Assembly: GCA_036346225.1 (NCBI GenBank)
Contig: JARFIW010000139.1
Location: 6,200,001 to 6,264,000 of the forward strand
Length of the DNA: 64,000 bases
Source: Platerodrilus igneus
Lineage: Eukaryota > Arthropoda > Insecta > Coleoptera > Lycidae
Direction: 5' to 3'
The notes under the pieces are model-generated. The model searched no databases. It was given only the letters and a program-made list of their open reading frames with translations, and had not been told where the DNA came from. Within the stretch, counting starts at the first letter, position 1. Each line of letters starts with the position of its first letter. Positions 10,577 through 20,356 of this stretch are shown here, piece after piece. Both the position numbers and the translations under genes were made by a program.

Positions 10577-11392
10577 GGCGCTATCCATGGAAGGTGGTCG
10601 AAGAAAAATGTCATCCGAAAATATTTTTAATTGCAACTTTTGTGGTGCTTCATATACTTGGAAAAATGCTCTCAAACGGCACCAGAACAAATGTTGTGGT
10701 GTAACATAGTCCACGGTTAAGCTTATACATCCGTCAGCAGCAAAGTACTTAAACTGTGTGTCTTGCGGTATCGCCTTTACGAGAATGGACAACTTACTGC
10801 GACACAGCACGGTATGTCATTAAGCCGTAAACGTTCAGCTCTGCCAGCTGTTAAAGGGTCTTGTACGAAACAACTACGAATTATGTGTAAAGTATGCGAT
10901 TTTGAAATGGAAAAGACTAAGTATGCCGCACACTTGAGGAGCAACAGACATAAAAATGCAACAGTTACCGCTACTGGCGAAGATGGTGTAGAAATGGTTA
11001 GCACAGCGTTTAAAAACCGTATGGCTAACTATCGCATAAAGAACGTCAGTGTGACGATGAAGTGTCTGAGTTTCTTGGAAGCAGAATGAGCGGTTTATTC
11101 GATTACTTAATGAAAAAAAACACAACATGCAGCAATAAAAGTTAATTGCGAACTCTACGGCATCTACACAAAAATGGGAGAAGAGACTACCGATGTGAAA
11201 CTCTTTAACACAAAAAATATGGTTATAACGTCTTTTAGTAATCTGGGAAATATGTACGAGGTCTTGAGCGAAACCATGAGAACAAAATCAGAGGAATTTG
11301 AAACACGTGGGTCCGGTTGGTATTTGGAAAAGGTGCTCTATTTAAAAATATCAATAAGTATAAGCCGATGTAAGGAGTTCTAGGTTAAGAAT
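10577..11392 (+). pseudogene. Zinc-finger, polymerase-leader-like protein, broken
   Basis: Three Cys/His fingers in separate frames. The first is FNCNFCGASYTWKNALKRH (about 10627-10705). The second is LNCVSCGIAFTRMDNLLRH followed by STVCH (about 10750-10825). The third is MCKVCDFEMEKTKYAAHLRS (about 10880-10950). A segment with AFKNRMANYRI follows, then VNCELYGIYTKMGEE and EEFETRGSGWYLEKVLYL (11149-11390). This order resembles proteins in arthropod genomes that precede, or are fused to, a viral-type family B DNA polymerase. The polymerase itself is absent: after 11392 only repeats follow. TATATAAA at about 10563 could be a promoter. The fingers are clear; the family assignment is inferred. 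Confidence 0.5.
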
Positions 11393-11519
11393 AAAAATTG
11401 TGAATATGTATTTAGAAATGTGGTTTACAAAATTTAAACTGTATTAGTAAAAATTGTCTGTAATAAAAAGTTTTAAGAATGGTTTTTAGATTTTCTTTTA
11501 GGTATGAGCTGTAGGAAAG

Positions 11520-12480
11520 TTATAATTTAGAGGGTATGTGTGTAAAATGGCAAGGGTGGTCCGATTTTAAATCTATTTACAGATTCGGATTGTGCGTAAA
11601 ATTTTAGACTAATTTGATGTATTGCATGGCTAAAAAATTGATAAGGACGGTTAGAATTCGCTGCTGCTGGTAAAAAATCTTAAAATGAGGGTAGCTCCTT
11701 GGGCGGATGATGCAATCTAAAAATTTTAAAGAGATTTCGGTAGCTGAGAAAAATCTAATATTAATTGATAAAAAACAATATAAATTTATCTCGTGGGTGG
11801 AAATGTGGGGAAAGATTTATCTTGCCGAGGGTATATGTGTAACTTTGTAGGGGGTGGTCCTATTTTAAATCAGTTTACAGATTCGGATTGTACGTAAAAT
11901 TCTAGACTAATTTGACGTATCGCAAGGCTAAAAAATTTATAAGGACGGTTAGAATTCGCTGCTGCTGGTAAAAAATTATAAAATGGGGTAGCTCCTTGGG
12001 AGATGATGCAATCTAAAAATTTTAAAGAGATTTGGGTAGATGAGAAAAATCTAATGTTAATTGATACCAAACAATATAGATTTATCTCGTGGGTGGAAAT
12101 GTGGAGAAAGATTTATCTCGCAGAGAGTATATGTGTAACTTTGTAAGGGGTGGTTGTTTGCATATTCGGATTCCACGTAAAATTCTAGACTAATTTGATG
12201 TATCGCATGGCTAAAAAATTTATAAGGACGGTTAGAAATCGCTGTTGCTGGTAAAAAATCTTAAAATGAGGGTAGCTCCTTGGGGGATGATGCAATCTAA
12301 AAAATTCCCAGAGATTCAGGTAGCTGAAAAAAATTTAATATTGATTGATACCAAACAAGATATATTTATTTCGTGGGTGGAAATGGCTAGTCGAAGAAAA
12401 CTATTTGGTTCAAAATGTTAGCGGTAAAAAAATCTTACAGTTGGGGTAGCAAAAAATTCCTAGAAATTCAGGTAGCTGAG
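11520..12480. repeat. About 295-bp tandem repeat, three-plus copies
   Basis: The unit contains GGGGTGGTCC, then CTAGACTAATTTGA, GGACGGTTAGAATTCGCTG, GGTAGCTCCTTGGG and AAAAATCTAATATTAATTGA. Equivalent points lie near 11556, 11855 and 12148, giving periods of about 299 and 293. The copies differ by scattered changes and small deletions, so the array is not recent. A single related copy lies near 9515. No ORF is conserved across the units. Confidence 0.9.
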
Positions 12481-13398
12481 ATCCGAGCAAGGAGGTGAGC
12501 AAGGAGGGTGTCCCTCTTCCTCATTTCCTCCTTATGGGAATTTACATGTAAATCTGTGAGGAAATGAGGGATTCTTGATGAAATAAGGGGCCAGAACCTG
12601 TAAAAATGCACTACTGAGACTAGCGGTGCCCAAGCTAGGTTGTGGACTGGATCGCTTAGATTGGAGAATTGTCCGAAATATGCTAGAAGTAATTAATTTT
12701 CCGAGGAACCAACGTCCAGATCCTTGTTTGTTGTTATCAACCGCTTGCCTACCAAGACCAAGAAAAAGTGTTGACTTATTTCCAACGACGTGGTGGATGC
12801 ACCAGAGGAGATAGCTGCCGATACTGTCATCAGTCATCGAATTGGCGTCAAAATGTATTTAGAGTTACGATACGTAATGGTTTTAAAGAGGGGGCAGTGC
12901 TACGAGCTACTATTAGGCAACACACAAGCGCCGTAAGCAATGTATATACTACAGAGGCCTCCAACTTTCTAGCATATACCGGAGTATGTATCATCCATTT
13001 AATTCAGGGTATATATAAGACCGCTGATTAAGTACAGAGTTAGTCTATATCTAAATGTTGAATATAAATTATATCGTGTAAAGTTAATTAGTTAAGCTTT
13101 TGGAAGTCCAAGAGTAAATATAAATTTGTGTTTTATTATTGTACCGCCAGCTTGTAGAATACATAAATAGACAAAAGTATAATAAATAAATAGTAGTGTA
13201 TAGTGTTGTTGAGAAGACTTATGGTTAAGGAATTAGTTTAAGAAGATATTAGTGTTTGTAAATAACATTAGTGTGATAGTGCTTCATTTTTAATTGGACT
13301 GAACACATCTATAAATAAGGCATATACTGTTAATTAGACTTGTGAATAGTGAGTAATAAAGACTTTTGTTATTACTTGCTTTAAATTAGTGAAACGCG
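12481..13398. other. Unassigned stretch with a CCCH-like ORF
   Basis: A short plus-strand frame (about 12768-13031) contains RRGGCTRGDSCRYCH, which fits a CCCH zinc-finger spacing. A neighbouring plus frame (12626-12814) overlaps it. Neither is long enough to name. From 13030 to 13398 the DNA is AT-rich and featureless. Confidence 0.3.
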
Positions 13399-13908
13399 AG
13401 TTAAGGTTCGGGCCTTTGGAGCGGTGTTTTTAAAAAACGTTTCCAAACTCTTAACAAATTTATTTTATCTTAAAACAGAAATTAACATGGAATTTTGAAT
13501 AACTGTAAAAATAAATTTAATTCGAAAACATTTAATTAATTGTAATATGATGAGTAGCTTGAACAACGAAGTATGGAGTTCAAAGACTGACTGCCGGGCC
13601 TTGAGCTCCCGGGCTTTTTTTAATAACCTGCTCCTCACATGGATGTGGGAACTTGCAGATCTCATGTCTGCTTTTCTCTTAATTCTACACTTTATTACAT
13701 TGTAACAATCTTATTTCTAGGTAATTACGGTATGTTAACCGTCTGTGACCTGCCACCTGCAGTATCACTGCCCTCTCGAATACAAAGTTGCATATCCGTT
13801 CTCATGAACTGTTAATAACCTCTCTGGGTTATCCTTGTATTACGTTGTTGCAATGAACTTATACTTTATTTAACAATTTCTAATAATTCCTATTAGATTC
13901 AATATATT

Positions 13909-13911
<3 letters not shown>
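13399..13911 (+). mobile_element. Solo-LTR-like repeat, right end missing
   Basis: Begins AGTTAAGGTTCGG and follows the solo LTR at 25185-25723 through GACTGCCGGG, GAGCTCCCGGGCTTTTT and GTGGGAACTT-type stretches. The terminal CATAACT of that relative is missing; the copy runs instead into the (AT)n tract and the 5' LTR of the next element. Truncated copy of the same LTR family. Confidence 0.7.

Positions 13912-13951
<40 letters not shown>
13912..13951. repeat. (AT)n microsatellite
   Basis: AT repeat directly abutting the 5' LTR of the mag-like Gypsy element. Confidence 0.95.
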
Positions 13952-13955
<4 letters not shown>

Positions 13956-14130
13956 TTTACATGTGAAACAGTAATAAGCTGAAAATCAGTATTTCTGGAC
14001 TTACGTTTGTCTAGTTCTGAGGTACAGAACTATGACATTGGCGGTATCAAGTTCTCAGTGTATTTGTGTAATACAAAATTAATAAAAGTAACTTCTGTTT
14101 AAAGGGTTTTTATTATACGAATACATGACA
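13952..14130 (+). repeat. 5' LTR of the mag-like Gypsy element
   Basis: 179 bases from TGATTTTACATGTG to ACATGACA. The left half is diverged from the 3' LTR; the right 100 bases are closely similar and include an AATAAA (in AATTAATAAAAGT) that may serve as polyadenylation signal. Confidence 0.75.
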
Positions 14131-14189
14131 TGGCGCTGCGAAAAGGATTCGAACCTGTGGAGGCATAGCCGATTTGATTTCGACTCAAA
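14131..14189 (+). other. Extended primer-binding site matching half a tRNA-Ser(CGA)
   Basis: Starts TGGCGCTGCG right after the LTR. Its reverse complement ends in GCGCCA and reads back as a tRNA 3' half: acceptor strand, T-arm with GGTTCGAATCC, a long variable arm, and an anticodon arm TTTGA-GTCGAAA-TCAAA with a perfect 5-bp stem and CGA anticodon. Normal primer sites cover about 8-18 bases; this covers about 59. See findings. Confidence 0.75.
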
Positions 14190-14273
14190 AATACTGATGA
14201 GTGGATTAGTAAAAATGTTCGTTCCATTAGTAAAAGTCTGAACATAACACCAGAAAAAAGAAAGGAGTTTACA

Positions 14274-14562
14274 ATGGCTACATCGGAAGATTTAGTTTTG
14301 TCTAAATTAAAAGATTATTATTTTAATGGATGGCCAAAAAATAAAAGAGATGTGCAAGAAAACGTAAAACTCTATTTCAAACATCAAAATGAAATTTCTG
14401 TTGAAGATAATTTAGTATTTTTTAATCAACGAATTATAGTTCCGACAATTTTAAAAAATTATATTCTACATATATTACATGAGCCACATTTTGGTATTGT
14501 TAAGACAAAGGAACGAGCAAGGCAGATTGTATATTGGCCAGGCCTCATGTCCGATATGTTAC
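14274..14562 (+). pseudogene. Gypsy integrase zinc-binding domain, 5' part
   Basis: N-terminal His-Cys domain of a Gypsy integrase, which joins cDNA ends to host DNA. Visible: NLVFFNQRIIVPTILKNYI, then LHEPHFGIVKTKERARQIVYW and PGLMSDM, with the two His residues of the HHCC finger. The frame ends abruptly at 14562 where foreign DNA enters; the two Cys residues continue at 16310. ATG at 14274 is only the first in-frame Met; the protein began far upstream in an intact element. Confidence 0.85.
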
Positions 14563-16299
14563 GTTTGTCGAGGCAGCACGTTGGGCGCCAAATTTATGCT
14601 ACGTTGGCTCGTAGCCGTGCGTAACACCAAGAAAATCAAAGAAATGACCGGGCCAAATCGGAGATTAGGGGGTTGTAGAAAGCAGACCAACATATAATGT
14701 ACGCGGCTGTAAGGAGTTAGTGACAATACCTGCAATAAAAAAAATTAGAATAGTAAACCTGCAATAAAAAAAAATTAGTTCTGCAAACTTGAAATAAAGA
14801 AAAAGCATAGCATGCTGATCGAGCATAGATTGTTCAGTACTTTATAGAATGTAAAAAAAACGGTTTGGATAATCTATATAATATAACAACGGTAAAAGCA
14901 ATACAAAAATTTTTAGTACAAAGTGAGGTAATATTGGGGAGTAGCGGAAACGTTTCCTCACACACTAATTAAACATAAATCAGACAAAATGTTAACAAAA
15001 GATAAATAGATAAGACACAATTGATATGAGCAATCCAGTAGCATTGCTTTTTTTTCTTTCCTGTCCAAATATTCAAATTACTCAAACTAATTTGTTTTGT
15101 TTCTCTTTTTTTTTGTTTCTTAATAGCATGCAATTCTATTGTAAAAGGTATCCGAACGACAAAGATATGGCAAAACAACGGATAGATATTTACAGTAAGA
15201 ACAAGTAGGAAATAGTTCAACTTACAAAAGGTCCTTCAGTAACGCTTCCTTGCAATTGAAGTGTGGGATTCACGATGTCCGGCACTAACGCAGCACTTCA
15301 CCCTTGACTGTGAGGGTGTTGATGGAACTTATCACACGTCACACTAATCACACCTACGCATTTCACTGGGGTTAGCAGCAGACACCATCACGCGACGGAA
15401 CTATGTAGCATTGATAAATTTCTTGTTAATTCTATTTCCTGAGACAATAATTTCGAAATATTCTGTAGCACTAGTTTAATTTCAACTGGGACCAAATGTA
15501 TATTATTTTCATAAACATCCAAAAAGCAGTGAGAAACTTCAACCAATACCTTTGTAAACCGGTAATCTGTTATATTTCGCAAATAACGAAATTTGCGCAA
15601 GCAATGATCTGTTTTGGATTCTTTGGGGTTAGAAAATTCAGAAACTACAGTATCAACTGTATTTGGATAATCCAAAGTATGCACTACTCTGATAAAAAAG
15701 GACCGCGAAACTAGATCGCACACACAGTTTAAATATCAAAAGACAAAGCACCAAAAAAAACCACAATGAGTAAAGCACGTGTATCACTAAAGTAAGTCCG
15801 TCAAATGTTCCGTAAAACACGTGCGTCGACCAAACACGTTCGCCTATCAACCATACTACTTCAATCGGAATTAGCACTACACTTACTACAGTTAATATAC
15901 AACTTTTATTTCACAAGAAAAACAACTAAAATCGTGCCGTGCTTGTTCATGAACAATTCGAAAAATTGATACCGCATTAATTTTCACTATTGTCAAAGCA
16001 AAGAAGAAACAGTATTTTCAACGTAATTAATATATAGGAACCAAGAACAAACTACAACTACTCATCTGTTTATTCAACTCGTTGCTATCACAACCTCTTA
16101 TCGTCTATTATCTAGACTTGTATATCCACATAAGGAAGAAAATCTATACGAACGGCAAGACAAGAACGATGCAATCCACTCATTATAATACGACGCAATC
16201 GCCTAAGGAGTTAATAAATATAAAATATAGAAATAGTAGTTACCGAAATGTATTTACTAATTGGGAAAAAGCGTAAAATGTTCAACTACAAAAATGCAC
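14563..16299. mobile_element. 1.74-kb insertion inside the integrase
   Basis: Interrupts the integrase. GTTAC is present on both sides (14558-14562 and 16300-16304), which may be a 5-bp TSD. The left end has GTTGGGCGCCA, the reverse of a tRNA-Lys primer site, so it may derive from an LTR element on the minus strand. A minus-strand frame at 15388-15723 (111 codons, with NTVDTVVSEFSNPKESKTDH) looks coding but I do not recognise it. The rest is AT-rich. Confidence 0.5.
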
Positions 16300-17273
16300 G
16301 TTACAAATTTAATTTCTTGTTGTACGATTTGTGAGAAGTTTTCTAATGCAAATCGTAAGGAACCATTAATTCCACAAAATATACGTGATCTTCCATTTAA
16401 TAAATTAGCATGTGATTTTATGGAATTTGGAGGTAAAAGCTACTTAGTAGTTCAAGATTATTATAGCAAAGGGCTCGAGATTACAAAAGTAAAAAACGAA
16501 ACCTCTAGTGAAATAATAAGAATTTTTAAAACATTGTTTTCCTCTCATGGCATACCTAAAACAGTAATTTGTGACAATATGCCATTTGGATCTTTTGAAT
16601 GTGAAACTTTGGAATTTTCAGATAGTAACAAGCTCGCCTCATTATCCTCGTAGTAACTGGCAGGCAGAAAGAGCTGTTCAAACAGCTAAGAAAATTTAAA
16701 AATGTTTTGTTTCAGATCAAGACTTAGAGATTGCATTAATAGAATATCGAAACATACCAATTGATGATCTACACCTGTCACCAGCACAAATATTATTCAA
16801 TCGCAAAACTAGAACAAAAATACCTATTCATTCTGATCTACTCAAGTCTACTAATTCAACAAATTTATCAAAATCGAAAGTTAAAGCAAATTAAATATAA
16901 AGTATATTATGACAGGCATACTAAGAAACGGCCAGATCTAAATGTTGGAAAAAATGCTTTAGTGAAAATTGAAAGAGGATGGAAACTGGCTAGATATTAG
17001 CTAATCATAATTTTCCAAGGTCGTATGTGTTCAAAGTGAAGACGGATCAAAATTAAAACATAATTCAAATCACTTAAAGAAGTCTTCTAATGAGTTTGAA
17101 TTGTGCACTGATCTGAATGATATTCCCATTAGAGAACATAATGATCAAGTTGTTAAAATCTCTGTTTCAGGTAATACTTCTGAAGTTGGTAATAAGTCTA
17201 ATAATTTTGTAAATGCTTGAAGTACTAGGGTTCGTAAAACTCCCAGTTACTTAAAAGATTATATTACTTATTA
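16300..17273 (+). pseudogene. Gypsy integrase core and C-terminus, 3' part
   Basis: Resumes with NLISCCTICEKFS, the Cys pair of the HHCC finger, then the catalytic core: PFNKLACDFMEFGGKSYLVV with the first Asp, and GIPKTVICDNMPFGSFE with the second. The third acidic residue is in SPHYPRSNWQAERAVQTAKK, in another frame near 16640. The end (THR/RKTPSYLKDYITY-type, to 17273) is the usual basic C-terminus next to the polypurine tract. Frameshifts at about 16630 and later stops make it non-functional. Confidence 0.88.
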
Positions 17274-17284
17274 AGAAAGGGATA

Positions 17285-17340
17285 TGTTATGTGAACATAG
17301 CTTAGATATACAATAAGACATACAACATACAACATGACAT
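17285..17340 (+). repeat. 3' LTR of the mag-like Gypsy, left piece
   Basis: Starts TGTTATGTGAACATAG after the polypurine tract and stops at ACAACATGACAT, the TSD of the LINE inserted here. Confidence 0.8.
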
Positions 17341-17893
17341 CATCATCATTAGGTCTTCAGTCCTGGAACTGGTTAGACGCGTACTATCATTGTTTCCTAT
17401 TCTGAACTAACCTACAGATTTCCCTGAAATTTGCACAGTCTGCATCTATAACTATCTGATCTAGGTCTACATCTAGCTCTTTTTTCCTATCTCCGTTTGT
17501 AATATATCCCATACTATTCCCCAAAAATGCCTTAGAACGTATTCTGCCCTTCTATTTCTCTTATCTTTTTCCCCAGATATCCTTGTTCCCCTACTATTTC
17601 TATAACCTTTTTGTTGTTATCTTTGTCTGTCCATGCTATCGTCCTCATACATCTGAAGCACAGCATTTCAAAAGGCTGCTACCGTTTTTCTGTCTGCGTT
17701 TCAGACTGCCCGTATTTCATAGGCATACTGTGCTGTGCTCTACACATATGCTTTCAACAATTTTCTTCTTGTTCTATGTTTGTTGTCTTTTCTCACAGGC
17801 GCTGTTCCTTCTTGTTAGATGCAGTTCAATCACCTTCTATTGTTTTACAATTATATACCCTATTTCTCCGACCTTCAGTGGTTGTGAAGGGAG

Positions 17894-18194
17894 GCGTCGC
17901 CGTGGATCAATGTAGTAAACGCAAGACTACGAATCCCAAGGTCCTGGGTTCAAATCCCGACACGGCCGACTGCTTGAAAAATGACAGGTGAGCATTTTTC
18001 ACAAAAATTACGCCCTCGTTCGGATGAGAGGTTAAATGGAGGTCCAGTGTGTGAGTGTTGTCACGCACGTTAAAGATCCCTACCTTACCTGGAACGACAA
18101 GGGTTCGGCAAAATTCTAAATTTCAAGGCAACAAAAAACTCGCCTCCAGGCCAATGTAGTACCTTCTGGTGGAGCATTGGAAATATAAATGCAC
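17894..18194 (+). mobile_element. SINE A (tRNA-derived), in LINE copy B
   Basis: About 300 bases. A tRNA-like head has a B-box-like GGGTTCAAATCCC. The body contains GCACGTTAAAGATCCCTACC, and the 3' module is CCAATGTAGTACCTTC followed by a GGAGCATTGG end. Flanked by GGTTGTGAAGGGAG at 17880-17893 and 18195-18208, a 14-bp TSD in LINE sequence. Copy A at the same place (about 1672) is uninterrupted, which confirms the insertion. Confidence 0.9.
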
Positions 18195-18632
18195 GGTTGT
18201 GAAGGGAGATTGCAGATATTGCAGATATTTCGCAACCACCAACTAGTTGTTTATACTAATCATCAGATTTATCTGCGCTTATTTTTTCGTCATTAGGTTT
18301 TCCGTCTCAAAACTGGTTGAACACGTACCTGCACTTATTTATATTCTGAGCTAGCCTACCTAGTTCCCTGAAATTCTCACACAACATGTGTATACAGCTC
18401 GTTCCCCTTCTATTGTTTTCTAATTTTATGCCCTATTTCACCGAGATTCAGTGAAGGGGGTTAAGCAACCTGTGGCTACCAAGATTCCCCAACACTTAGA
18501 CATTTGCCGAAGTAATGATTTTCCAGTAAATCCTTTCACACACTTAACATTATTCGAGAATATTGCTCCGCCAATTCTTGTAGTTACTTATAATAATCAT
18601 CATGTTTAAACAGTTATTTTTCCGTCATTAGT

Positions 18633-20356
18633 TTATCCATCTTGGGATTGGTTGGATGCGTACCTCCATTGATTTCTATTCTGGGCTAGCCTACACATCT
18701 CCCTGAAACCCCTACAGCCTACATCTTTTACTATCTGTGTGCAGTAGTTTAACCTAGGTCTTCCTCTTCTTCTCTTTTTTCCTATCTCTGCTTCTAATAT
18801 ATTCCGCACTATTCCCTCATGCCGTAGTATGTGGCCTATCATCCTATCTCTCCTATTTTTTACCGTTTTCCACATATTTCCTTCTTCCCCTATCATTTTT
18901 AGTACCTCTTCGTTCTTAACTTTGTCTGTCCATGATATCTTCATCATACGTCTGTAGCACCACATTTCAAAGGCTTCTACCTTTTTCTTGACCCCTTCTC
19001 CTATTGTCCAGGCTTCACAGCCGTACAGTGCTGTGCTTCACACATATGTTTTAAGCAATCTTTTCCTTGTTTCTATGTTTGTGGTCTTTGAGCACAGTAG
19101 TTGCTTTTTCTTGTTAAATGTAGCACGACCTTGTGCTAATCTTTGTTTTATATCTTTTGTGTTTTTCCCATCTTGCGTTATTTGGCTTCCTAGGTAGCAG
19201 AAATCCTTAACCTCTTGTAAGTTCGTGTTACATACTTGTATTCTTGTTTTTGATTTATTTTCCCCACCTTTGCATACTAGAACTTTAGTTTTAGTTTTGT
19301 TAATTTTCATACCGTATCTCTCTGTTAGAACCGTTTCCATTTCATTAAGAGCAGCTTCTAACTCTTCCTTGCTAGACGCTAATACCGCTATATCATCTGC
19401 AAATCTAAGCATATCAATTTTTTGTCCCTGCATAGTAATTCCAAATGTCTTTCTGCATTTGACCTTATTCATTGCCTCTTCTATGTACAAGTTAAAAATC
19501 AATGGGGATAGGGCACATCCCTGTCTCACCCCTTTCCTAATGTTTACTTCTCTACGTTCCTGCTCTAATTCTATTACTGCTGTTTGCTCTTTGTATAAGC
19601 TATGTACTATTCGTCTATCCCTATAACTCATTCCAATCTTTTTGAGTATTTCAAACATTTTTTTCCATCTTACATTGTCGAATGCTTTTTCCAGATCTAC
19701 AATCCCTATATACATGCTTTCCCCTTTTTCTATTGTTTTCTCCATTATCACTCTCAGAGCTAAAATAGCCTCCCGTGTTCCCCTGTTTCGCCTAAACCCA
19801 AATTGGTCTTCTCCTAGTATTTCTTCCGCCCGTTTTTCCATTCGTCTTTGCACAATTCTAGTTAATATTTTTGACACGTGTGCTGTCAAACTTATTGTTC
19901 GAAAATTTTCACATCTATCCGCGGCTTTCTTTTTTGGTATAGTTACTATGATGCTCGTTTGAAATCTTTGGGTATCTCGCCTGTCTCATACATATAGCTT
20001 ACAAGTTGGAAGAGACGTTCTGTTACTGCTTGTCCAGCAGCTTTTAGAGTTTCTGCTTGCACCTTATCTGTACCCGGCGCCTTACCATTTTTTAGACTCT
20101 TTAATGCTAATTCAAACTCATCTCTAAGTATAGGATATCCCAAGTCATCATTTTCAATGTCTGATTCCTGTTCTAATGCAGTTAGTTCCTCTCCTGCATA
20201 TAAATTCCCTATATATTCTTGCCATCTACCCACTTTCTCTACATTTTCTATGATGACGTTTCCTTGTGCGTCCCTTATATTTTTGCTATACGGTTTTATA
20301 TCCCTAAAATTCATTCTAATTAATTTGTATGCTTCGTCTGTCTTTCCTATTTCCAT
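18633..20356 (-). pseudogene. RTE reverse transcriptase region, copy B
   Basis: Best-preserved RT in the window. Frame 20356-19946 carries EIGKTDEAYKLIRMNF to ETLKAAGQAVTERL. Frame 19889-19038 carries DQFGFRRNRGTREAI, GIVDLEKAFDNVRW (first Asp), GVRQGCALSPLIFNLY and DMLRFADDIAVLASS (catalytic FADD). The last part (18965-18633) has GHILRHEGIVRNILEAEIG and KKRRRGRPRLNY. Two shifts (near 19900-19945 and 18970-19040) separate the frames. All catalytic residues are intact, so this copy was active until recently or its shifts are sequence errors. Confidence 0.92.

Noticed and set aside
11520..12480. CRISPR-like or centromeric satellite array
   Set aside because: Only three long diverged units, no spacers, and a eukaryotic context; too short for a satellite claim.
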